The translations under genes and the position numbers were made by a program. Under the pieces are notes generated by a model that worked only from the letters and a program-made list of their open reading frames with translations, did no database searches and was not told where the DNA came from. From PGYR01 sp046290495 (GTDB taxonomy: Bacteria; Bacteroidota; Ignavibacteria; Kapaibacteriales; UBA2268): 64,000 bases of DNA. Below, in pieces: positions 6,973 through 17,300 of this stretch (positions within the stretch are counted from its first letter, which is position 1; every line of letters starts with the position of its first letter). Location: NCBI GenBank assembly GCA_046290495.1, contig JBKAGT010000006.1, positions 620,001-684,000 of the forward strand, given 5' to 3'.

Positions 6973-7941
6973 ATGATGATAAAAATTAGTAATGTTAGTA
7001 ATGCTCTTATACTGGTGTTTTTTATTTTGTTCTATGATTGTATGACTATGGAATATGAGTTTGATCTCAAAAAAGAAAACACTTCTATCATTGTCCTTGG
7101 TACAATACAAGATGCTGGTTCGCCTCATATAGCTTGCAAGAAAGAATGTTGCAACGGACTATTCGAAAATCCTGATAATAGCAGACAGGTTGTCTCTCTA
7201 GGATTATATGATGCTATGTCTGGTAAGAAGTACTTATTTGAAGCGACACCTGATATTACCCAACAAATGAAATATTTGTCAGAATATGGTGACCAAACTG
7301 ATAAGGAAGTTCCAAATGGAATATTCCTTACTCATGCACATATTGGTCATTATACTGGACTGATGTATTTGGGTAAGGAGGCTATGAGTGCTAACAAAGT
7401 ACCAGTATATGCAATGCCAAAGATGAAGAAGTATTTGGAAACTAATGGACCATGGAGCCAGTTAGTAAGTGAAAAGAATATTGAAATAGTAGGAATAGTA
7501 GATGGTGTGGAGGTAATACTTTCAGAAGAATTAAGCGTTACTCCTTTGTTAGTTCCACATCGAGACGAATATTCAGAAACTGTTGGGTATAGAATAGAAG
7601 GGCCTAACAAAAGTGCACTTTTTATTCCGGATATTGACAAATGGGAGAAATGGGATCTGGATATAATAGCGGAAGTGAAGAAAGTAGATTATGCCTTTTT
7701 AGATGCAACATTTTACGATGGGGCAGAGCTAAACAATAGAGATATGTCTGAAATTCCTCATCCTTTTGTTGTTGAGAGTATGAATAAATTTGAGTCGTTA
7801 AACAGCGTTGAGAAAGAAAAGATAATATTTATTCATTTCAATCATACTAACCCTATAATTGATTCAACAAGCGAAGAAGCAAGAAAAGTAATTGAGAATG
7901 GCTTTAGAATTGCAAAGATATATGATGTATATGAGTTGTAG
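6973..7941 (+). CDS. PqqB-like metallo-beta-lactamase-fold hydrolase
   Basis: 322 residues, starting at the base after the WYL stop, so almost certainly co-transcribed. An N-terminal hydrophobic stretch (about 8-24) suggests export or lipid attachment (Cys at about 23, weak lipobox). The body matches PqqB-type MBL proteins: IVLGTIQDAGSPHIAC then KKECC, a two-cysteine cluster typical of the group, and the metal motif LTHAHIGHYTGL in place of HxHxDH. No other pqq genes are near, so a role in PQQ synthesis is unlikely. The substrate is unknown. Confidence 0.8.
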   Translation: MMIKISNVSNALILVFFILFYDCMTMEYEFDLKKENTSIIVLGTIQDAGSPHIACKKECCNGLFENPDNSRQVVSLGLYDAMSGKKYLFEATPDITQQMKYLSEYGDQTDKEVPNGIFLTHAHIGHYTGLMYLGKEAMSANKVPVYAMPKMKKYLETNGPWSQLVSEKNIEIVGIVDGVEVILSEELSVTPLLVPHRDEYSETVGYRIEGPNKSALFIPDIDKWEKWDLDIIAEVKKVDYAFLDATFYDGAELNNRDMSEIPHPFVVESMNKFESLNSVEKEKIIFIHFNHTNPIIDSTSEEARKVIENGFRIAKIYDVYEL

Positions 7942-7943
7942 AT

Positions 7944-7971
7944 AAAAAAAGGAGTCAAAAACTGACTCCTT
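7944..7971 (-). terminator. Rho-independent terminator of the flavin reductase gene
   Basis: 9-bp stem AAGGAGTCA/TGACTCCTT with a 5-nt loop. On the minus strand it is followed by seven T. It sits between two convergent genes and may also stop the plus-strand transcript. Confidence 0.85.
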
Positions 7972-7999
7972 CTATAAACTTTTCTTTTGTAACTAATCT

Positions 8000-8719
8000 T
8001 TAGTCATACTTCTCAAATAATATATCTCTTCTGCTATAGCCAATTTCCATCAAGCTAGTACGAGCTTCTTTTATCATAATGTCCCAACCACAAAGGTAGA
8101 ATAATGCGTCTGGTTTTTCAGCGTATAGCTCTTTGTATATTGGGTGCAAATATCCTTTTCTGCCTTGCCATTCTGGGCTTTCTTCCCTTGATAGAACAGG
8201 GTGGTAGTTGAAGTTATTATCTTCTGCATCCAATCCAAATAACTCATCTTTGTAGCAAATATCTTCTATTTTTCTTGTTCCGAAAATTAGATTCATACCT
8301 TTATGAGCCTTGTTCTTATTCAGAACATCAAGGTACATCGACCTGAATGGAGCAAGACCAACGCCAGTACAAATAAAGCAAATTTCTCTTTCTATGTTTT
8401 CTGGTAATACGAAACGACCCAATGCTCTAGAAACAGTGAGGAATGAACCAACTTTAACTTCGTTGAAAAGATAATTAGTTCCTGCTCCACCTTCTTTAAA
8501 TACAATTAGCAGCTCTATCTCATTTGTGCCGAGCGGCTCGGATGATATTGAATATTGTCTGTAGTTTTTTGTGCTGTTTAGGGGCATGTCTACTTTTACG
8601 TATTGCCCAGCTTTGAAATCGAAGACATCTAAGTCATTGAATCTGAGTTGAAATCTTCTAACTGTTGGAGTCTCTTGTATTATATTATATACTTCGGCTT
8701 GATAATATTCTAATGCCAT
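8000..8719 (-). CDS. ferredoxin/flavodoxin--NADP reductase family protein
   Basis: About 239 residues from the ATG at 8719 (MALEYYQAEVY). An upstream in-frame ATG at 8743 would add eight atypical residues. FAD-binding domain with the RQYSISSEP motif (RxYS), then the NAD(P)-binding domain with ICTGVGLAPFRSMYLD and a C-terminal aromatic end (LFEKYD). It moves electrons between NAD(P)H and a small redox carrier. The partner is not identifiable here. Single-gene unit with its own terminator. Confidence 0.88.
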   Translation of the reverse strand: MALEYYQAEVYNIIQETPTVRRFQLRFNDLDVFDFKAGQYVKVDMPLNSTKNYRQYSISSEPLGTNEIELLIVFKEGGAGTNYLFNEVKVGSFLTVSRALGRFVLPENIEREICFICTGVGLAPFRSMYLDVLNKNKAHKGMNLIFGTRKIEDICYKDELFGLDAEDNNFNYHPVLSREESPEWQGRKGYLHPIYKELYAEKPDALFYLCGWDIMIKEARTSLMEIGYSRRDILFEKYD

Positions 8720-8850
8720 ATTGTTTTTTAATTTTTGTATCAATTTAAAAAACTAAAATAATAAACTTCATTGAAATATTAATTTTTTGCTGATTATAAA
8801 CTTTATAATTTGCTCAATCGTATAAACCATTTTCGGAAACAAAGGAAAAT

Positions 8851-11013
8851 ATGAATTCTTATAATATAGCAATAAACGGATCTTGGATATTATTTATAGC
8901 TCTTGCTGTAGTAATAATTGGATTTAGCTATTACTCTTATAAGAATACAAACCCACCCGTAACTGGATTGAAAAGATATACTATGCTTGCACTAAGGGTA
9001 GTAGGTATGCTTTTGTTGCTTTTTGCCATTTTTCAACCCATAGTAACAAACAAGTTTGATGAAATAATTAAGCCTAAAATTGCTTTAGTTGTTGATGGAA
9101 GTGAATCAATGACAATAAATGATGCTAAACTGAATAGGGCAGAAATAACTGATAGACTTGTAAAAGAGTTACAATCTGAACTTTCAGGTGACGACTATTA
9201 TTTCGTTTTCAATGATAATTTGAATGAACTGAATCAAGATAGTCTTACAAAAATTGAATTTAACTCAAAGAGAACTGATATAGCTAAACCACTCAGAGAA
9301 CTTAGCTACAGACAAGATACGACTAACACTCAAGCTGTTATATTGCTGACTGATGGCGCTTACAACTTCGGCGAAAACCCATTCTATGCAGCAACAGAAC
9401 TTAACAGACCGATTTTTACAGTTGGTATTGGTGATACTACCGAGCCAAAGGACATTAAACTTGCTGACTTGATTGCGAATGAAGTTTCTTATGTAAACAC
9501 TCCAACTCCAATATTTGTAAATATAGACCAATTCGGATTTGAAGACGAAGAAGTGAAAATCAAAGTTACTGCAAATGGGGATTCAGTTGGCAGTGAGTCA
9601 ATACAACTCTATAAAAATCAAAAACGATATAAATTAAAGTACACTTTTACTCCAGATAAACCAGGAAATTATAAAGTAATAGCCAATGTCTCATCTCTTG
9701 ATGGCGAGGTTACAAATAAAAACAACTCAAAAATAAATATTATAAAAGTATTAGAAAACAAAAAGAGTATTGCTTTGTTTGGTGGTAGACCAAGCTATGA
9801 TGTATCATTTTTTGTTAAAGAACTGAATAAAAATAGTGATCAAGAAATTCATAAGTTTGTTCAAAAGAGCTCAACAGAATTTTACGAGCCATATAGTCAA
9901 GAAGAGCTGCGTGATGCTCAAATTATTGCTATGATTGGTTTTCCTAATCAAACTACTGACCCAAAATATATGGAGTTGATTAAGAAGGAATTAGATAGAG
10001 GTAAGCCACTTATTTTTATTACTTCTAGTGATATTGACTATCGTAAACTCAAAATCATAGAAGAACATCTACCTTTCAAAATTTTATCTGAAAGTAATAC
10101 AGAATTGGAAGTATTAGTAAATGTAGATGAAAGCACTGCCAACAACTCTTTGCTAAGAGTAGAGGGTGAATCAAATCTAGCTAACTGGAATGAATTACCT
10201 CCTATTTTCACAACCGAAACATTCATAAAACCGAATCCAGAATCGGCTGTAATAATGAGATATGGCATGGGTGGAAGTAATATGAATGAACCCCTAATAA
10301 TTAGTCGCTCTATTGCAGGTAAAAAGTCAATATTCATTATGGGGTACGGACTACATAGATGGAAATTAAAAGGGTATGCACGAGAAATCTCTAAAGGAAA
10401 TGATGCTATAGATTTATATTCCCAATTCATAGATAATACTCTTAGGTGGCTTAGTATTGATAGTAAATTTGAGTCATTTTTAGTAAAAACTAATAAGAAA
10501 CAATATACTGAAGGAGAGTCAGTTGAGTTTTTTGCTCAGTTATATGATGACAGCTACCTGCCACTAGAAGATGCAGAAATTAAGATTGAAGTAAAATCTT
10601 CTGAATCAGAAAGTGAAATAATACTGAGCGAGCTTGGAAATGGTCAGTATAACTATAAACTTGAAAATCTTTCTAAAGGAGACTATACCTACAAAGCTAC
10701 TGCTAAGATTAATGATAAAATGTTAGGAAGCAGAACGGGAAGGTTTTTAATTGGAGAATTAAATTCTGAGTATGACGACCTAACCATGAACAAAAGTTTA
10801 TTGACTAGTATTGCTAAAGAAACGGGTGGGGAATTCTATGACAATACTATTGATGACTTAATTAATGACATAAAAAATAAAGAAAACTTCACTGACAAAT
10901 ACATATCTCAAACTAAAGATTATCCTCTCTGGAACTTACCTTTGTTCCTAATTATCTCTTTACTTTGTTTCGCAACTGAATGGCTATTGCGAAAGTTAAA
11001 CGGTCTTATTTAA
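8851..11013 (+). CDS. membrane-anchored von Willebrand factor A domain protein
   Basis: 720 residues. There are two N-terminal membrane helices (about 12-30 and 43-65), then a vWA domain with the metal-ion-dependent adhesion motif VVDGSESMT and LLTDGAYNFGENP, then Ig-like beta domains, and a final membrane helix (about 692-710). The layout matches BatA/BatB-type or CARDB-like surface proteins common in Bacteroidota, with the large domain in the periplasm. It stands alone, without the MoxR ATPase usually found with Bat operons, so the partner is unknown. Confidence 0.8.
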   Translation: MNSYNIAINGSWILFIALAVVIIGFSYYSYKNTNPPVTGLKRYTMLALRVVGMLLLLFAIFQPIVTNKFDEIIKPKIALVVDGSESMTINDAKLNRAEITDRLVKELQSELSGDDYYFVFNDNLNELNQDSLTKIEFNSKRTDIAKPLRELSYRQDTTNTQAVILLTDGAYNFGENPFYAATELNRPIFTVGIGDTTEPKDIKLADLIANEVSYVNTPTPIFVNIDQFGFEDEEVKIKVTANGDSVGSESIQLYKNQKRYKLKYTFTPDKPGNYKVIANVSSLDGEVTNKNNSKINIIKVLENKKSIALFGGRPSYDVSFFVKELNKNSDQEIHKFVQKSSTEFYEPYSQEELRDAQIIAMIGFPNQTTDPKYMELIKKELDRGKPLIFITSSDIDYRKLKIIEEHLPFKILSESNTELEVLVNVDESTANNSLLRVEGESNLANWNELPPIFTTETFIKPNPESAVIMRYGMGGSNMNEPLIISRSIAGKKSIFIMGYGLHRWKLKGYAREISKGNDAIDLYSQFIDNTLRWLSIDSKFESFLVKTNKKQYTEGESVEFFAQLYDDSYLPLEDAEIKIEVKSSESESEIILSELGNGQYNYKLENLSKGDYTYKATAKINDKMLGSRTGRFLIGELNSEYDDLTMNKSLLTSIAKETGGEFYDNTIDDLINDIKNKENFTDKYISQTKDYPLWNLPLFLIISLLCFATEWLLRKLNGLI

Positions 11014-11098
11014 TCTAATCTTACTTCATATTTTAAAACTATAAAACCGCAAAAGGAAACTAAATACACAAAAAAAGTTTACTTTGTGAAATATTTTC

Positions 11099-11130
11099 TT
11101 GTATCTGACGTATTATTTTTCATAATTTTG
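11099..11130 (+). promoter_or_regulatory. promoter of the efflux operon
   Basis: TAATTTTG (11123-11130) matches the -7 consensus, with TTG at 11099-11101 in the -33 position (21-bp spacer, slightly long). It lies 40 bp before tetR. Confidence 0.5.
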
Positions 11131-11170
11131 AGAAAAGATAAACTAAAATAGGTGAAATAGTTTCCTAAAT

Positions 11171-11791
11171 ATGGAAAGTGACTCTAAAATAACAACAAAA
11201 CAAAAAATTATAAATGCTGCTCAGCGTGAGTTTATGCAATTCGGTTACAGTAAAGTGACTGTTGATGAAATTGCTAAAGCGGCTGGAGTGAGCAAAAAAA
11301 CAATTTATAAATACTTTAGAAGTAAAGAGAATATTTTCTGGAGTGTATTGGAATGCAAAAAATCTGATAAAGAGAATATGTTTGACGATTTACTTGAGCA
11401 AGATGTTGACTTCCTTGAAAAAATGAGATTAATAGGATACAGAACGGCTGAGGATATAAAAGAAGCGCCAATAGTGTTTCTCAAAGATCTAAAGCGTAAT
11501 GCGCCTGAACTTTATCAAGAGGTAGAACATCTAAGAAAAAATGCTATTCTAAGTACTTTTCAAAAGTTTTATAAAATAGGTGTAGAGGAGAATTATTTCA
11601 GAAAAGATATACCAATCGACATAGTTTCACAAATGTATTATAGCATGATGAGTAACATGTTTACCTTGGCTATTGACCAAAGTGGTCATAATATACAACA
11701 ACTATATGACTATGTTGGAATGGTATTCTTCGAAGGAGTATTTTCGAGGGAAGGATTTAAAAAATATAACAGAACAATAGAGGACAGTTAA
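11171..11791 (+). CDS. TetR/AcrR family transcriptional regulator
   Basis: 206 residues. The N-terminal HTH shows the family signature FGYSKVTVDEIAKAAGVSKK followed by TIYKYFRSKENIF. The variable C-terminal domain is the ligand-binding part. It is first in a four-gene run with an outer-membrane channel, adaptor and RND pump (7 bp before the next start), so it is probably the autoregulated repressor of the pump. Confidence 0.93.
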   Translation: MESDSKITTKQKIINAAQREFMQFGYSKVTVDEIAKAAGVSKKTIYKYFRSKENIFWSVLECKKSDKENMFDDLLEQDVDFLEKMRLIGYRTAEDIKEAPIVFLKDLKRNAPELYQEVEHLRKNAILSTFQKFYKIGVEENYFRKDIPIDIVSQMYYSMMSNMFTLAIDQSGHNIQQLYDYVGMVFFEGVFSREGFKKYNRTIEDS

Positions 11792-11797
11792 CACGAT

Positions 11798-13156
11798 ATG
11801 CTGATAAATAAAATATATATCCTAGCGATAGCTTTGGCACTATTGATAACAGTGAACAGCAAAGTAATTTCGCAAGAAGCCTTGTCGCTAGATGGAGCAA
11901 TAAAAATTGCTCTTGAACAAAGTAAACAACTACAAACAGCTAAGTATGATGTTCGAAAAGCTGAAGCTGATTTGGATGAAGTCTTTGGTAATGCATTACC
12001 AAAAGTCGACTTGAGTGCAAACTATACAAGATATCTTAAACCTATGCAATTCTATATTGCTGGAGATTTTTTCCCTGGTGCAGGTGGTGGAGGTCAATTC
12101 GTAGAAGCATCATCTGACAATGCAATAGATGCTAGAGTTGATGTGTCTCAAACTATTTTTAACTCTGCTGTATTCAGATCAATAAGTGCTTCTGACAATT
12201 ACCTTGATGCAGCAAAAGCAAATTTGCATGTGCAACTAGATGAAGTAATCTTAGGAGTTAAAAATGCATATTACCAAGCTTTAGTTCAAAAAGAATCTTA
12301 CGAATTAGTAAAAGCGAGTCAGGAAAATGCTACTAAAAACTTTAATGACATTAAAGTTTTATTTGAAGAAGGTTTGATTGCGGAATATGATAAAATAAGA
12401 GCCGAAGTTCAGGTAGAAAACTTCAAACCACAATTGATTTCATCTGAGAATGCTTTTCAGAATGCTAAGAATAACTTGAAGGTGTTAATTGGCTTGGACC
12501 CTGATAATGAAATAGAGTTAACTGATAAATTAGACAAATTTAAATCTGAGTACAATTCCTATAACTTGGATAATATACAGAACAAAGTGTTAGTTGAGAA
12601 CCCTCAGTTGAATGCTCTTACAATTCAGCAAGAAGTAAATAAAGATTTTATTTCAGTCTATGAATCTGAATATTTACCAACTATATCTGCATTTGGGTCT
12701 TACTCATTGCAAGGACAATCAAATACTTTTGATTTCCCTACTGCTAGTACTTCAACTGCAGGGCTTAGGTTCAATATGAACTTGTTCTCTGGTTTGCAAA
12801 CTAATGCTAAGGTGGAAAAAGCTGAGCTTGATTTGCTAAAAACTAAAACGCAATCTGAGTTACTTGAAATAAATCTTAAATCTCAAGTGAAAAACTTAGT
12901 TAATAAAATAGAATCTGCTCAAAGACAAATCGATGCTAACGAGAAGAACATTGCTCAAGCGAAACGTGGATATGACATTGCAAAAATTAGATACGAAGAA
13001 GGCATAGGGTCATTATTAGAAATAAATGATTCTGACTTAGCTCTTCGTACAGCAAAAACTAACAACTTAAGAACAGTTTATGAATTATTATTTTCATATG
13101 CTCAGTTAGATCAATTGTTAGGTAATTATTCAAATATATATAAAATAAGAAATTAA
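11798..13156 (+). CDS. TolC-family outer membrane efflux channel
   Basis: 452 residues. Signal peptide at about 1-24 (ends KVISQEA), then two outer-membrane-efflux repeats with long heptad helices and beta strands (for example VDVSQTIFNSAVFRSISASD and LRFNMNLFSGLQTNAKVEKA). It forms the outer-membrane exit duct for the tripartite pump encoded by the next two genes. Confidence 0.93.
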   Translation: MLINKIYILAIALALLITVNSKVISQEALSLDGAIKIALEQSKQLQTAKYDVRKAEADLDEVFGNALPKVDLSANYTRYLKPMQFYIAGDFFPGAGGGGQFVEASSDNAIDARVDVSQTIFNSAVFRSISASDNYLDAAKANLHVQLDEVILGVKNAYYQALVQKESYELVKASQENATKNFNDIKVLFEEGLIAEYDKIRAEVQVENFKPQLISSENAFQNAKNNLKVLIGLDPDNEIELTDKLDKFKSEYNSYNLDNIQNKVLVENPQLNALTIQQEVNKDFISVYESEYLPTISAFGSYSLQGQSNTFDFPTASTSTAGLRFNMNLFSGLQTNAKVEKAELDLLKTKTQSELLEINLKSQVKNLVNKIESAQRQIDANEKNIAQAKRGYDIAKIRYEEGIGSLLEINDSDLALRTAKTNNLRTVYELLFSYAQLDQLLGNYSNIYKIRN

Positions 13157-13171
13157 ACAGGGAATAGGAAA

Positions 13172-14302
13172 TTGAAAAAGATAATATTAATATTAATAAT
13201 TGCTTCTCTTTCTGGATTATTTGTTACTTCTTGCTCAGAAGAATCAAAATCAGAAGGGAGTAAAGAAGAGCAACTACAAGAATTACTAAAAGAAAAAACA
13301 GAGTTGGAAGCTAAAATTGCAGAATTAAAAGAAGAAATAGGTTCTAAAGATAAACCAATTCCTGTAGAGACTATGGATTTGTCTTTAGGTGATTTTAGTC
13401 ATTTCGTTACTCAATATGGTGAAGTAGAATCTGACCAAGATGTTGATATGAGCCCAAAGGCAAATGGTATAGTACAAAAAGTATATGTTGAAGAGGGATC
13501 GAAAGTTAATAAAGGTCAAACTCTTGCATTGCTTGATAACGATATGCTTATGAAAAGAGTTAAAGAACTAAATGATTCTTATGAATACGCAAAAACTATA
13601 TTCGAAAAACAAAAAAGAGTTTGGGAAAAGAATGTTGGTAGTGAAGTAGAGTATTTACAAGCTAAAAACAATCTCGAAAGTTTAGAAAATAGGATGGAGC
13701 TACTCAAAGAAGAAGTTGCAAACACTAGAATAATAGCTCCTTTTTCTGGTGTTATAGATAAAGTTTATATTAAAGAAGGACAAATGGCGTCACCTAGTAT
13801 GCCAGCTTTCAGAATAGTTAGTCAAAGTGACTTGAAAATAAGAACTGACGTTGCAGAATCTGTATCATACAAATTATCTGAAGGGAGTGAGGCGAAAGTC
13901 TATTTCCCCGATTTAAATTTAGACACACTTAACTTGAAAATATCTGCTATTTCGGAAGGTATTGATAGGGTTAATAGAACTGTAAGCGTATATGTAAATC
14001 TGCCTAAATCAGTTTATAAAAAAGTAAAGCCAGCAATGTTAGCAAGTGTTAGATACAAAACAGCTAAAATCGATTCGGCATTAACTATTCCAACTAATCT
14101 TATTCAAAAAGAAGGAACCACAGATTTTGTATTTGTAGTTTCTAAAAATGAAAAAGGCAAACCAATAGCTGATAAGAAAATTATCGTTACTGGTAAGTCA
14201 TTCAATGGAGTTACTGAAGTTGAAGGTGGAATAACTAGCTCTGATAAATTAATCACAGTTGGTTATGAAAACTTAAGAGAAGGAAGCTTAATTAAATATT
14301 AA
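13172..14302 (+). CDS. RND efflux periplasmic adaptor subunit (lipoprotein)
   Basis: 376 residues starting at TTG (13172) behind a GGGAATAGGAAA purine run; there is no ATG before the signal peptide. The lipobox FVTSCSE gives a lipid-anchored N-terminus, followed by a coiled coil (about 28-58) and a barrel-sandwich/alpha-hairpin core (VQKVYVEEGSKVNKGQTLAL; RIIAPFSGVIDKVYIKEGQ). It links the TolC channel and the inner-membrane pump. Confidence 0.93.
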   Translation: MKKIILILIIASLSGLFVTSCSEESKSEGSKEEQLQELLKEKTELEAKIAELKEEIGSKDKPIPVETMDLSLGDFSHFVTQYGEVESDQDVDMSPKANGIVQKVYVEEGSKVNKGQTLALLDNDMLMKRVKELNDSYEYAKTIFEKQKRVWEKNVGSEVEYLQAKNNLESLENRMELLKEEVANTRIIAPFSGVIDKVYIKEGQMASPSMPAFRIVSQSDLKIRTDVAESVSYKLSEGSEAKVYFPDLNLDTLNLKISAISEGIDRVNRTVSVYVNLPKSVYKKVKPAMLASVRYKTAKIDSALTIPTNLIQKEGTTDFVFVVSKNEKGKPIADKKIIVTGKSFNGVTEVEGGITSSDKLITVGYENLREGSLIKY

Positions 14303-14335
14303 ATAGAATAAGAATTAGAAAAGACGGATATAATA

Positions 14336-17300
14336 ATGTCAAAACCAAAATTTAAACCGACGAACTGGGCAATTAATAACCGAGTTAGTATTTTCGTACT
14401 CTCGTTTATCCTGGTTCTTGTGGGTATGTTGGCTTATACTGACCTACCGAAAGAGCAATTCCCAGAGATAGTAATTCCTACTGTTTATGTTCAAACTATC
14501 TATCAGGGTACATCACCTGAAGATATGGAGAATTTAGTTACAAGACAGATAGAGAAAGAATTGAAATCTATTTCTGGTGTTAAAAAAATAACTTCGCAAT
14601 CAATTCAAAACTTTTCTGCAATCACAATTGAGTTCAACACAGATGTCGATCCTGCAGTTGCAAAACAAAGGGTAACTGATAAAGTTGATATGGCAAAAAG
14701 TGAACTTCCAAATGATTTGGATCAAGAGCCTTTAGTTCAAGAAGTTGACTTCTCTGAAATGCCAATAATGACTATCAATATATCTGGTGATTATAATTTA
14801 GATATTCTGAAGAACTACGCAGAAGAATTACAAGACAGAGTAGAGGGCTTGACTCAAATTACCAGGGCAGATATGATAGGAGCTTTGGAGAAAGAAGTGC
14901 AAGTTAATATGGACTTGTATAGAATGACTGCAGCAAATGTGTCTTTCAATGATGTATTCAATGCTATATCAAATGAGAATGTCAACATAGGTGGTGGTAA
15001 CCTGGATGTAGGTAGATTAGAAAGATCTGTTAGAATAGTTGGGGAATTTGATGATGTTTCTGAAATTGGGAACATTTTAGTTAACAGTAGCAAAGGAAAC
15101 AAAGTTTATTTGCGTGATATTGCTAGTGTCAAATTTACTAATGAAGACAGAAGTAGTTATGCTAGAATGAACAAAGAGCCTGTGATTGCACTTAGTGTAA
15201 TCAAGAGAAGTGGCGAGAATTTAATTGAGGCATCAAACGAGATAGAATTAATTATTGATGACATGAAGGAGAATGTCCTTCCAGATGATGTGTCAATCAA
15301 AATTACTGGTGACTTGTCAAATAATACCAGAGTTGCTATCAAAGATTTGATTAACTCAGTTATTATTGGATTTATATTAGTTACTATAGTACTAATGTTC
15401 TTTATGGGAGTTAGTAACTCAGTATATGTTGGATTGGCAGTACCGCTGTCATCTGCAATTTCATTTATTTTGCTTCCTCCATTGGACTTTACATTCAATA
15501 TTATCGTAACGTTCTCATTCCTCTTGGGGCTTGGGATACTCGTCGATAATGCCATAGTTGTAATTGAAAACACATACAGACTACACTTCAAAGAAGGATT
15601 AACAATAAAAGATGCTGCATCGGAAGCTGCTGGTGAAGTATTCCCAGCTGTTCTTTCTGGAACTTTAACTACATTGTCTCCATTCGTGCCACTGCTATTC
15701 TGGCCTGGTATAATTGGTGAGTTCATGTACTTCCTTCCAGCTGTATTGATAATAGTATTGACTGCATCATTATTTGTTGCATTCATTATCAATCCAGTTT
15801 TTGCAGTTCAATTTATGGACCAAATGAGAAGTGAAGTAAAGAGTAGCAAGCCTGGAAAAGGATTCTATATTTGGACTACTGTCGCAGCAGTGTTTGGGCT
15901 ATTAATATCTTTTGTTGGTATCCCGAAATTAGGTAAAGTACCAATGTTAGGTAACTTTATTCTAATAGCTGTTGCATTAGGATATTTAAATAAATTCTTA
16001 GTATCACCTATTCTTATCAAAGGGTTCCAAGACAAAGTTGTGCCAGCCTTAATTTCAGCTTATAAAAGAACACTAAGTTTCGCATTATTAAAGTTAAAAC
16101 CAATTGGTGTTCTAATACTTACGATAGTTTTTCTATTTATTAGTTTCATGATATTTGCTATGTCTAATCCTAAAGTTTCTTTCTTCCCAGACCCAGACCC
16201 TAACAATGTTATGGTTTATTTGGAATTACCACTAGGAACAAGAGCCGAGGTCACAGATAGTTTGACTGCAATAGTTGAGAATAAAGTAATTGATATAGTT
16301 GGTGAAAATAATCCGATTGTAACTTCTGTTATTTCTAATGTAGGTATTGGAGCAGGTGACCCAATGGATCCTGACCGAAGCGTTAAACCTAATAAAGGTA
16401 AAGTAACAGTTGCCTTTGTAGAATATGGTAAACGTGATGGAGAGAGTACTTGGGACTACATGGAGAAAATCCGTGAAGGTGTTGGGGATTACCCTGGTGT
16501 AGATATAAAAGTTGATAAAGAGCAAGGTGGACCACCAACTGGTAAGCCAATAAATATCGAAATCATAGGACCTGAATTTGAAAAACTAATTGAGATTTCT
16601 GATGCTTTCAAGTATACTATTGTAGATTCATTAGAAATAGAAGGAATTGAGAATCTAAAATCTGATTTACAGTTAAATAAACCTGAAATATTAGTTGATA
16701 TTGATAGACAAAAAGCTAACAAAGAAGGTATTTCTACTGCACAGATAAGTAGTGCTATCCGTACTGCGCTATATGGTACAGAGGTTTCTAAGTATAGACA
16801 AGGTGATGAAGATTATCCTATTCAGGTACGATTAAGGGAAGAGTACAGAGAGAACTTAGATCAACTACTAAATCTGAAATTGACATTTAGAGAGAAAACT
16901 GGTGATTTCCGCCAAGTCCCTATCTCTGCTTTTGCGGATGTAAAATTCGTGAATTCATATGGTGGTATTAATCGTAAGGATGTTGAGAGGGTAGTAACTC
17001 TAAGCTCAAATGTTTTGACTGGTTTCAACGCCAATGAGATAAATCAAAAGATAAAGAAAGCTGGAGAAGAGTTTAATTTTCCTCCTGGTTATGAAATAAA
17101 ATTGACAGGTGAACAGCAAGAACAAGCAGAAACAGGTGCATTCTTAGCAAAGGCATTTGCAATTTCTATGCTTTTGGTATTCTTTATTCTCGTGACTATG
17201 TTTAACTCTACAATTAAGCCAATAATAATTTTCACAACTGTACTATTTAGTGTGTTTGGTGTGCTATTAGGTTATGGCTTATTTCAAATGGAGTTTGTGA

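Noticed and set aside
15157..15792. 211-codon minus-strand open frame inside the RND pump gene
   Set aside because: It is the reverse shadow of a long, well-conserved coding region and shows no domain or signal of its own.
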